Assembly: GCF_028401425.1 (NCBI RefSeq)
Contig: NZ_JAQOMS010000002.1
Location: 4,278,001 to 4,342,000 of the forward strand
DNA from: Psychrosphaera algicola
Lineage (GTDB): Bacteria; Pseudomonadota; Gammaproteobacteria; Enterobacterales; Alteromonadaceae
DNA: 64,000 nucleotides
Direction of reading: 5' to 3'
The translations under genes were made by a program, and so were the position numbers. A model generated the notes under the pieces. The model was not told the origin of the DNA. It searched no databases and saw only the letters and a list, made by a program, of their open reading frames with translations. Position 1 is the stretch's first letter. Each line of letters opens with the position of its first letter. Shown here piece by piece: positions 53,740 to 61,696 of this stretch.

Positions 53740-54975
53740 TTCATTCCAAATACCCAGAACAAAAACGTCATTCCAAAAGAGCGGAGCGATATTTGGAACC
53801 TCCTACCAAGTGCAGAGGAATTGCATAATCCGCCCTAAATTAACTCATAATTTCAGAACAAAAAACGTCATTCCAAAAGAGCGGAGCGATATTTGGAACC
53901 TCCTACCAAGTGCAGAGGAATTACATAATCCGCCTTTATTTGCCTTGCAGGCGGCTATTTCGACTGCGTCGACCTTACTTTTTCAACAGCCGCTCTTTGT
54001 TTCTAAGATCATGTAACCAAAAAGAGCCGCTTTCGGCCAAATCCCTAATCCTTATTTGATATTTATATTATCGTCGAAGACGGGATGAAAGTATGTCCAT
54101 GGTTCGTCTGACGTACATCCATGTACTGACGAATTCCCTTCGTCCTTGAAGTGAACAACCATCCCTTGCAACGGCGTCCCTGCCGTTCACTTCGAGATAT
54201 AAATCTCAACTAAGGGGATTTAGACGAAGGAAAATGTCGCCTGAACTTTAGGTGTATAGCCTGTTGTTTTAGTGAAAAGTCACCATTCGAAATCAACAGA
54301 AAAAACGTGATTCCAAATCAGCAGAAAAAACGTCATCCCCAAAGCTTGTAGTATGAGTCAGCCACAGCGATATTAGGGATCTCCAACCGAGTGCAGAGGA
54401 ATCACATAATTCGCCCTAAATTAACTCATAATTTCAGAACAAAAAACGTCATCCCAAAAGAGCGGAGCGATATTTGGAACCTCCCACCAAGTGCAGAGGA
54501 ATAACATAATTCGCCTTTATTTGCCTTGCAGGCGGCTATTTCGACTGCGTCGACCATACTGGCGCGGTGCTTGTGCCTTGCAGGCGGCTTTTCGCCTAAA
54601 GGCGAGTCACTTTTCTCAACAGCTAGAAAAGTAACCAAAAGAGCCGCTTTCGGCCAAATCCCTAATCCTTAGGTAAGATTTATATTATCGTCGAAGACGG
54701 AATGTAATTTCGTCCCTGAAAACATTCCTTGCAACGGCGTCCCTGCCGTTCACTTCGAGATATAAATCTCAACTAAGGGGATTTAGACGAAGGAAAAAGT
54801 CGCCTGAACTTTAGGTGTATAGCCTGTTGTTTTAGTGAAAAGGCACCATTCGAAATCAACAGAAAAAACGTGATTCCAAATCAGCAGAAAAACCGTCATC
54901 CCAAAAGAGCCACAGCGATATTAGGGATCTCCAACCGAATGCAGAGGAAGTTCATAATTCGATATTTAAAATAAT
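53740..54975 (+). repeat. two tandem copies of a composite dispersed repeat plus ~105-bp units
   Basis: About 1.2 kb without a real gene. The 105-bp unit (CCAAGTGCAGAGGAA / GGAGCGATATTTGGAACCTCC) occurs at about 53765, 53875, 54330, 54445 and 54890. A longer block occurs at 53,935-54,300 and again at 54,515-54,900, offset about 582 bases. It contains TTTCGACTGCGTCGACC, GAGCCGCTTTCGGCC, TTATATTATCGTCGAAGACGG, CAACGGCGTCCCTGCCGTT and GAGATATAAATCTC. The same block lies inverted at 36,955-37,230. Small ORFs inside are repeat translations. Confidence 0.85.
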
Positions 54976-55152
54976 AACAAAAGGGAGAGTAGACGAAGCG
55001 GTAGTTGGCTGAACAACAGTTAAATATTAGCAACTATGTAGGCCAACAAAATTAGTTTGTAGCAAAGGTTTGTGTAATTTGATACAAATATGATTATTGT
55101 TAAAAGAGTAAAGTTTACTTTGGTTAAGCTGTTATAGCTCTAGGAGAATTTG

Positions 55153-55683
55153 GTGTCTAATATCCCGACTACTGTAAGTACCATAAGCCCGTGGATTCCA
55201 GTTGTAGGTACTCTTGGAGGAGCTCTTATAGGTTTTGCTACTAGTTTTGCGACGTCGTGGTGGAATGCGAAGAAAACCGAAACTAAAGAAGCTAATAATA
55301 GAAAGCGTGAAACTCTCGAAGATATTTATAAAACATTAATTATTATCCGTTCAGATTATCAAGGAATATCAGGGATGTGCCTTAATAAAATACACCATGA
55401 TATAGCAATAGTTCCCCAAAAATATGAAGGAATTGCTCCAATCATTAAAGCTGAAATGTTAATCAAACTATATGGTAAAGAGTTAAGCGATTCTTGGGAT
55501 CTATTTTCAAAATTTAAATATAGTTTTGGTGAGTCCTACGCAGAAGTAATAACGACTAATTATAAAACCAAATCATTGAAAGAAAAACAGGAACTCTCAA
55601 GTAAGGTTTTGTTAAAAATTAAAAAAATGGATGATTCAATAGATGTTATGCAAACAAAAATAGTAAGTGTAATCGAGCTATAA
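55153..55683 (+). CDS. hypothetical membrane-anchored protein
   Basis: About 176 residues. One N-terminal membrane segment (WIPVVGTLGGALIGFATSFATSWW) is followed by a charged, mostly helical domain (KKTETKEANNRKRETLEDIYK...). No family recognised. GTG 55153 is favoured (RBS TAGGAGAA just upstream); a TTG lies one codon before. Codon use is more AT-rich than in neighbours. Its stop codon is the first three bases of an attC-like structure, so it may be an integron-cassette gene. Confidence 0.7.
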   Translation: MSNIPTTVSTISPWIPVVGTLGGALIGFATSFATSWWNAKKTETKEANNRKRETLEDIYKTLIIIRSDYQGISGMCLNKIHHDIAIVPQKYEGIAPIIKAEMLIKLYGKELSDSWDLFSKFKYSFGESYAEVITTNYKTKSLKEKQELSSKVLLKIKKMDDSIDVMQTKIVSVIEL

Positions 55684-55780
55684 CAAGGCCATTAAGTAAC
55701 GGACACATAATAGTTGGCTGTGCTCGTTTCTCGCAATTTTAGCCAACTGGTATTTAGCCGCTTAGCAAAGCGTTGAGGCC
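55681..55780 (+). repeat. attC-like recombination site candidate
   Basis: TAACAAGGCC at the stop codon of the preceding gene starts a 100-base imperfect palindrome. Inner arms AGTTGGCT (55712-55719) and AGCCAACT (55741-55748) pair, and the 3' end carries GCGTTGAGGCC near 55770-55780, close to a GTTRRRY core. Length and layout fit integron attC sites. The core has one mismatch and no integrase is in the window. Confidence 0.42.
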
Positions 55781-55934
55781 GTATAATAACTATTTTTTAA
55801 CAAAAACGGCCTATTTTATGGGTTCCAAGTGCATTACCTAGTGCGAAAAAAACGCTTAGAGTTTGTTGCCGGAACTGGATTTTTCATCAATTTGGGCTGT
55901 TGGAGTAATTCTCAGCTTCGTTATGAGGTAAATA

Positions 55935-56531
55935 ATGCTCGAAGATGTTGATGGGCAATTAGTTCAAATTAGAGCATCGGGCCTTGCTGATTTACTGAGT
56001 GTTGTTATTGAACAATTTGAATTGCATTGTCAGATGGCAAAGGAAATGTATAAGGAATTTGGTTGTATTCCTGATATTAAAATACAACAAGAAAATGGCT
56101 ATGATGCAAGAAACTCAGCTATTATTTCGCAAACCTTTACGGCTATGATTATTGAGGCTTTTTATTTCGATTACTACTTTGGAAAAAATTCAAAAACCAA
56201 AGCTGAACAATGGTCTAAACAAAGCCCTATGAAGCAATTTGAGCAATTATGTGTTAATTATTTAAATCAACCTGAATTCGAATCTTTAGATTTACATATA
56301 AAATTAAAAGAACTTAATAAGGTTAGAAAACGCTGGGTGCATAATCAAAGTACTGAAATTGGAAAGTACCGTAAGGATTTAGGGTACTTGAGTGCAGATG
56401 GTTGTATTCAATTGCTCCGTGAGTTTTTTGAATTTTTTCATACCAAAGATGCTTCGTGTAAACTAGCAGAGTTTACACATTCAGTTTTGACTGAACTTCA
56501 GCTAAATACTAAAGGTTACAATGGGTTGTAA
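55935..56531 (+). CDS. hypothetical soluble helical protein
   Basis: 198 residues, no signal or membrane segment, mainly alpha-helical. RKRWVHNQSTEIGKYRKDLGYL contains an R-x-W-x-H pattern, somewhat like HEPN-type folds (RxxxxH), but this is weak. No family assigned. Intact, plus strand, in the same orientation as the flanking unknown genes, AT-rich. Possibly a cassette gene; its stop is followed shortly by CATAACAC. Confidence 0.65.
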   Translation: MLEDVDGQLVQIRASGLADLLSVVIEQFELHCQMAKEMYKEFGCIPDIKIQQENGYDARNSAIISQTFTAMIIEAFYFDYYFGKNSKTKAEQWSKQSPMKQFEQLCVNYLNQPEFESLDLHIKLKELNKVRKRWVHNQSTEIGKYRKDLGYLSADGCIQLLREFFEFFHTKDASCKLAEFTHSVLTELQLNTKGYNGL

Positions 56532-56987
56532 TACCTCATAACACATATGAACCTTCTTCCGTCAAATAAACAAAAGGAGCTTTTTAGCTGCCGCTTGGCA
56601 GCTAATTGTATTCGTCAATCAGCAAAATAATCTACTTCGCAATGTCATTGTGACCGTTAAAATTGTTTACGGCAAACACATATAGAGGCTCTCTTATTGT
56701 ACTCTCATCACTGCCTAACTCTGTCATTCCCTAGCTTGTAAAATGAGTCAGCCACTGCAATATTAAGGATCTCTAACCGAGTGCAGCGGAAGTTCATAAT
56801 TCGCCCACAATATAACCCCAAATACTCGCTGTCATGCTAATCAAAATCTACTTTTAAACAGTATTCTTAATAGTAGAAGTAAAACTCAGTAATCGATTGA
56901 ATCAATTTCTGAACTCGGATATCGTTTGTAGATAAATAAAATAAATTTAAAACGGGTTAATCTACAGCCTAGTTAAAGGTAATTAGC
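56532..56987. other. intergenic region with hairpin and one dispersed-repeat copy
   Basis: A hairpin AGCTGCC / GGCAGCT lies near 56587-56604. One degenerate 105-bp repeat copy (CATTCCCTAGCTTGTAAAATG ... GTGCAGCGGAAGTTCATAATTCGCCC) spans about 56,715-56,805. No gene is supported. Confidence 0.55.
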
Positions 56988-57358
56988 GTGATCTACACAG
57001 TCTGGCAATCAATAGTTATTCTGATTTCAATTGGAATGGTATTACTAAGTGCTTTCTGTTTTCACTCTCCGCAAAAATTAATTGATTGGATGCCAATCCT
57101 TATAAAATCAAAATTGGCAAAATATACAGATCTTTTAATTAGATTCTTGTTGGGTATTTCCCTAATTTTGTCAGCGGACACTGCTCACTTCCCTATTTTT
57201 TCGTATGTTTTGGGTATTTATCATTAGCTGCTGTGCTACTTATACTGGTCGTAGGTACTGATAAGTTGGAAGGTTTAATTAGATACTTAACAGGAGTTTT
57301 TTCTGTTGTTGCTGTGAAGTTAGTCTGTTTTTTAGTGTTTTACTTTTTGCGTTTATGA
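56988..57358 (+). CDS. small integral membrane protein, unknown
   Basis: About 123 residues when repaired, with four membrane helices: SIVILISIGMVLLSAFCF, DLLIRFLLGISLILSA, LAAVLLILVVGTDKLEG and VVAVKLVCFLVFYFLRL. The frame breaks near 57213, where a G-run appears one base short (VLGYLSLAAVLLI). Reading on in the restored frame reaches TGA at 57358. GTG 56988 as start. No family recognised. Lies in the possible cassette region. Confidence 0.6.
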
Positions 57359-57409
57359 TATTTAACATTGGTTAAAATTGCCAAGAAGGTTGTTAATGCA
57401 GGACAAATT

Positions 57410-57458
57410 ACAATTGGCTTTTGCTCGTACAGCGCGAGCTTTAGCTAACAATTTTCTC
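57410..57458 (+). repeat. hairpin resembling the centre of an attC site
   Basis: AATTGGCT and AGCTAACAATT flank the inner stem GCTCG / CGAGC. The arrangement mirrors the arms of the 55,681 structure (TTGGCT ... TTTAGC). Outer core sites are not convincing. Confidence 0.35.
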
Positions 57459-57572
57459 CCTTTATAGGGTTGGACGTTTTGCTTGTTTGGGTCTAGCAGC
57501 GGATTATCACCTGTCAAAAATAATCATTTCAAAAAACGTCTGACAAGCTTGTAGTAAATCAAAAGGATTTTA

Positions 57573-57917
57573 ATGAAATATTTAACTTTAGCGTCAATAT
57601 CGCTCTTTTTAATTATCGGGTGTTCGTCTACGCCATTGCCAGATAGAGCAAGTGCAAGGCTGCAAGAAACCGCAAATCCAACATTTCCAAGCGATGCTGC
57701 TCGAAACGGTATTGAGGGTTTTGTGCAAATGAGTTTTGATCTCAGCACGGATGGCGAGCCAACTAATATTAAAGTTGTAAAATCCGTACCTAAACTGATT
57801 TTTGATAAAGCGGCAATTAGGGCACTTTCTAAATGGAGATACGCACCAAAAATTGTAAATGGCAAGGCAGTTATGCAAAAAGGGCTTACGGTACAATTAG
57901 ATTTTAAGTTAAGTTAG
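57573..57917 (+). CDS. small lipoprotein with TonB C-terminal domain
   Basis: 114 residues. Lipoprotein signal (LFLIIGCSS) and then a TonB_C-type domain: FPSDAARNGIEGFVQMSFDLSTDGEPTNIKVVKS, FDKAAIRALSKWRYAPKI. It lacks the N-terminal TM helix and Pro-rich spacer of a full TonB, so it is unlikely to energise receptors by itself. Intact, with TATAACAAAT about 3 bases past its stop, another cassette-like feature. Confidence 0.8.
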   Translation: MKYLTLASISLFLIIGCSSTPLPDRASARLQETANPTFPSDAARNGIEGFVQMSFDLSTDGEPTNIKVVKSVPKLIFDKAAIRALSKWRYAPKIVNGKAVMQKGLTVQLDFKLS

Positions 57918-58034
57918 TTGTATAACAAATCAGACACTAAAACGGAAAAGTAGCACTTATTTGTTTTTGGCTTTAGATGCTATTTTTACCAATGTACAGC
58001 CTCTTTTAGAGGCTTTTTATTTTAGGAGAATTCA

Positions 58035-58367
58035 TTGGAAAGTTTACTTAGGAATATTCAATATGGGTTGATGGATTACATCGAGGGTGATGATGATCCC
58101 GATTACAATGTTGAGGATGTTGATGCGTGTATAAAGTTACTGATAGATTTTCATCATTTGGTTCAGTCTAAGGGCCGTAATCTAGATGAGGCGTTGGTGC
58201 TTGTACGTGACCTTGTTTTGGCGTTAAATGACCTGAATTTAAAGTGCGATGAGTGCCTTATTGAAACGGATCAGCGTGAGCAAATTTGTGAGTTTATTTT
58301 TAGAGTGTTGGACGATGCTAATATTCTTTTTGACGGCGATGTCACCGAAGAATGGCGGGCGTGGTAA
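58035..58367 (+). CDS. hypothetical acidic protein
   Basis: 110 residues, strongly acidic (EGDDDPDYNVEDVD), helical, with two Cys in KCDECLIETD. Probably starts at TTG 58035, 8 bases after RBS AGGAG. No signal, no recognised family. Confidence 0.6.
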   Translation: MESLLRNIQYGLMDYIEGDDDPDYNVEDVDACIKLLIDFHHLVQSKGRNLDEALVLVRDLVLALNDLNLKCDECLIETDQREQICEFIFRVLDDANILFDGDVTEEWRAW

Positions 58368-58485
58368 TTGCGATCTAACTCGTTTGAATCAGGCTTTTAC
58401 CAAACTGAAGAACAAAACATAGCTTTGTTTTTTAGCAGGTTTGGCAATAGCTACATTTTTTTATTCACAATGTTGGGGTACAAAT

Positions 58486-59298
58486 TTGAACAAAATACAT
58501 TTTTTATTATTTGCGCTGTCACTATTATCTTTACCAAATATGGCGCAGACATATGATATTTTTATTGTTGCGGGTCAGTCTAATGCACAGGGATGGAAGG
58601 GCGATGCGGCGCAATATCCTATCGATGTAGATGGGCTGAGATCCTAACATCCCTATGTTTTATACCTTTCCAGCAAAACAAAAAGTTAACTCCAGTAATG
58701 GCAAATGGATAACTTTGGGACCGCAAGGCGGACGCTTTGAAAAAGGGCATTTTGGGCCAGAGATTAGCTTTGCCCGCCAATTAAAAACGAAGGGTTATCA
58801 ACCTGCGATTTTTAAGTTTTCTAAAGGGGCTACGTCGTTGGCCAAAAGCTGGAAGAGGCCGGGTGAAAATGGCCTTACCGATAAGATGATAGCGTCATAT
58901 CATAAAGCGATGAAAGCGCTAAAGGAAGACGGCCATACCGGAGTTGTGCGTGGTTTTATTTGGATCCAAGGTGAAAGTGACTCTCACGGTAAGTCGGCAG
59001 TGGCATACAGTAAAAACCTATCTGCACTCATTAAGTATGTTCGTAATGACTTAACAAACGTGCCGAATCTACCCGTAATATTAGGAATTGATGAACAGCA
59101 TAAGTTTGTTAAAAAACGCCCTTAGTACTTGAGAGTCACAAATCATTTGCCGCAAAGGATCCAAACGCAATATTCACATCTATGTTAGGTCTGGAAAAAG
59201 CCGATAAAACCCATCTAACGCCAACGGCATTAATTGCTCACGGCGAGCGGTTATCGCAGGCTTATTTAACTCTGGTAGGGGATAAGAGTAAGCAGTAG
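58486..59298 (+). CDS. SASA-type carbohydrate acetylesterase, secreted
   Basis: Signal peptide NKIHFLLFALSLLSLPNMAQ. The SGNH-like esterase blocks of the sialate O-acetylesterase/acetyl-xylan esterase family (DUF303/SASA) are: FIVAGQSNAQG with nucleophile Ser, GPEISFARQL, GFIWIQGESDS, and the catalytic His in DKTHLTPTALIAHGERL. About 270 residues. Breaks: near 58633 (GAGATCC, probably a missing GA giving GLRDPNIPMFY) and about 59110 (A-run plus CCTTAG for CCTGG, giving KNALVLESHKSF). TTG 58486 is chosen because it gives the signal peptide. Probably deacetylates a cell-wall or algal polysaccharide. Confidence 0.72.
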
Positions 59299-59699
59299 TC
59301 TGGACACTATTGAGTTAAAACAAATTAAAAAAGGTGAAGTTGATTCACCTTTTTTGTGCCTAATAAAGTGAAATGAAATGAAATGAAATGCAATGGTTGA
59401 AAATTAGACTTAATTAGGTGGTGTTCAGTTATTTATAAAAACCGGGTAATAAGCCATATTAAAGAACGAATCATTCTAATTGTTGTGTGTGTGATTTGGC
59501 TTTTTGGATTTACAGTAGGGACGGGAAGGTGTCTGTTAAGTGTGTTAGAGGAAGCTTATATGCAGTTCACCTTCAATTACATTAATTGGGATTAAACTAG
59601 ATTTAAACTGGCCCAGCACACCGCCAAGAAGTGTGGCTTTGGCACTTGGTATACCAACTAATGTAATACTTATTTTTATCGTCAACAGGGAAAATTTAC
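59299..59699. promoter_or_regulatory. upstream region of the sulfhydrylase gene with a large inverted repeat
   Basis: After the terminator and a short (TGAAA)n tract at about 59369-59390, an inverted repeat pairs TTACATTAATTGG (59577-59589) with CCAACTAATGTAA (59654-59666), 12 of 13 bases matching. Inner pairing CACAC / GTGTG is possible. It ends 33 bases before the start codon, so it may form a structured leader. No protein gene is convincing here. Confidence 0.5.
59327..59356 (+). terminator. rho-independent terminator after esterase gene
   Basis: AAAAAAGGTGAA and TTCACCTTTTTT pair around a 5-base loop, about 30 bases past the reconstructed stop. Confidence 0.9.
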
Positions 59700-60971
59700 A
59701 TGAAACTAGAATCATTAGCTTTACATGAAGGATACACTTCGGAAGACACAACAAAAGCCGCAGCAGTGCCTATTTATCAAACCACATCTTTTACGTTTGA
59801 TAATACGCAACACGGCGCGGACTTATTCGATCTTAAGGTGCTATGAAACATCTACACTCGGATCATGAATCCAACCACTGACGTTTTAGAAAAACGTGTT
59901 GCAGCGATGGAAGGTGGCATTGGCGCATTATGTGTCGCGTCTGGTATGGCGGCAATTACCTATGCAATACAGTGTATTTGTGAAGTTGGCGATAACATTG
60001 TGAGTACCAGCCAATTATATGGTGGTACGTATAACTTTTTTGCGCATACTTTGCCTAAACAAGGTGTTGAAGCTCGAATGGTTTCTTATGACGATTTTGA
60101 CGGATTTGAGCAAGCCATCGATAAAAATACCAAAGCGGTATTTTGTGAATCTATCGGTAATCCAGCGGGCAATATCGTTGACATCAGTCGTCTTGCAGAA
60201 ATTGCTCACAAACACGGTGTGCCATTAATTGTTGATAATACGGTAGCAACCCCATACCTATGTCGCCCATTTGAATTAGGAGCGGACATCGTTGTTCATT
60301 CATTAACTAAATATATCGGTGGCCATGGTACGTCAATTGGTGGTGTTATTGTTGATTCGGGCAAGTTTGACTGGGCAGCAAACAAAGAGCGTTTCCCTGT
60401 ATTAAATGAACCAGATCCTTCTTACCACGATGTGGTTTACACAGAAGCATTAGGCGCAGCCGCTTATATCGGACGTTGCCGTGTGGTTCCGCTTCGAAAT
60501 ACCGGCGCGGCTATTTCACCAATGAATGCATTCCAAATATTACAGGGACTTGAAACACTTGGTCTACGAATGGAGCGCCATTGTGAAAACGCAGAAAAAC
60601 TTGCGGCATATTTACAGCAGCACAAAAAAGTAAAATGGGTAAATTACGCAGCATTACCAGAAAGTCCTCATTTTGAAAGCTGTAAAAAGATCACAAACTC
60701 TAAGGCGTCAGGAATTATTAGCTTTGGAGTTGAAGGTGGTATTGAAGCATGTTCTCGCTTTATCGACTCACTAGAGATGATTTTACGTTTAGTTAACATT
60801 GGCGACTCTAAGTCTTTAGCGTGTCATCCTGCGTCGACAACTCACAGACAATTAAATGACGAAGAACTTGCTTCTGCTGGCGTAAGCGCTGACTTGATCA
60901 GAATTTCAGTGGGTATCGAGCACATTGACGATATCATCGCAGATGTGAGCCAAGCGTTAGATAAAGCATAG
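59700..60971 (+). CDS. O-acetylhomoserine/O-succinylhomoserine sulfhydrylase-like PLP enzyme
   Basis: A Cys/Met-metabolism PLP enzyme, about 423 residues, of the MetY type. Signs: VPIYQTTSFTFDNTQHGADLFDL, LCVASGMAAITYA, QLYGGTYNFF, VDNTVATPYL, PLP lysine in DIVVHSLTKYIGGHGTSIGG, and NIGDSKSLACHPASTTH. An in-frame TGA at 59838 interrupts it: GTG CTA TGA AAC for GTG CCW GGA AAC, giving DLKVPGNIYTRIMNPT, invariant in the family. Reading frame is unchanged across the site. Likely assimilates sulfide or methanethiol into homocysteine/methionine. Confidence 0.87.
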
Positions 60972-61009
60972 GGTTAGATAAAGCATAGCACCTTGCGATC
61001 CTACAAAAT

Positions 61010-61046
61010 AAACTGGCTTGAAACGTGTGTTCAAGCCAGTTTTTTG
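61010..61046 (+). terminator. rho-independent terminator
   Basis: ACTGGCTTGAA and TTCAAGCCAGT pair around a short loop and are followed by TTTTTT, 40 bases after the sulfhydrylase stop. Confidence 0.92.
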
Positions 61047-61087
61047 TATTTGTTGTTAACTAATTAGCCGTTAAGCGAGTTATTTTT

Positions 61088-61384
61088 ATGATCCAAATTA
61101 TTGCGTTACTTTTTGCCGGCGACAAAGGTATAGAGGGGTTGAGAGAGTTTGAATCGCGCGCGATTGAGATATTACGAGAGCACCAAGGTGAGTTGATTAG
61201 TGCGTCGTTTAATGATGTTAAAGGCGCAGATGAACCCGACGAAATACATGTTATTCAATTTCCCAGTCCAGACCATTTTAACGCTTACAAAAATGACAAA
61301 CGCCTAATCGCGTTAGCGTCGTTAAAAAATGCAATGGTAAACAAGATGCAGGTTTATATAACGAATCGATTCCACCAGTATTAA
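61088..61384 (+). CDS. DUF1330-like small protein
   Basis: 98 residues of ferredoxin-like (dimeric alpha/beta barrel) type: FESRAIEILREHQGELISAS, DEIHVIQFPSPDHFNAYKND. Function unknown; DUF1330-type proteins are small cytoplasmic dimers. Intact, no signal. Lies alone between terminator and the large secreted hydrolase gene. Confidence 0.65.
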   Translation: MIQIIALLFAGDKGIEGLREFESRAIEILREHQGELISASFNDVKGADEPDEIHVIQFPSPDHFNAYKNDKRLIALASLKNAMVNKMQVYITNRFHQY

Positions 61385-61696
61385 TACGTTAAAGTAAGAA
61401 TGCCGCCGTCATTAACTATTTTTGATATCCGTTCAGCTGAACGTTTTAGCGACAGGCCCTTTTAACCAAGGAGTTGTGACGTTTTTAAGTTAAGTCTCTT
61501 TTAGCGGAATAGGAGGGGTTTTAGAGCCAAGTATATCGAAAAGTTTTTAGAGTATTCATGCAAAATGGGCAAAATGGGCAAAATGGGCAGAACAGGTTAG
61601 ATTGAAGTTAACCTAACGCTATACTGCCCTCAATGGGTGTGAGAATGATTAAACCTCTATCTTATGTCGCTAACATAAAGACAGAGATTTAGAGTT
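61385..61696. other. intergenic region with a 9-bp tandem repeat
   Basis: CAAAATGGG is repeated three times at 61561-61587. Near 61650-61690, CTCTATCTT and AAGACAGAG (stem with TATGTCGC-type loop) may be the terminator of the minus-strand hydrolase gene. No gene seen. Confidence 0.5.

Noticed and set aside
53740..54975. CRISPR array
   Set aside because: Repeat units are about 105 bp and longer, contiguous or irregularly spaced, with no uniform short repeat and unique spacer pattern, and no cas genes.
59545..59754. Minus-strand ORF before the sulfhydrylase gene
   Set aside because: It spans the inverted repeat and overlaps the start of the plus-strand gene. No RBS or recognisable domain.
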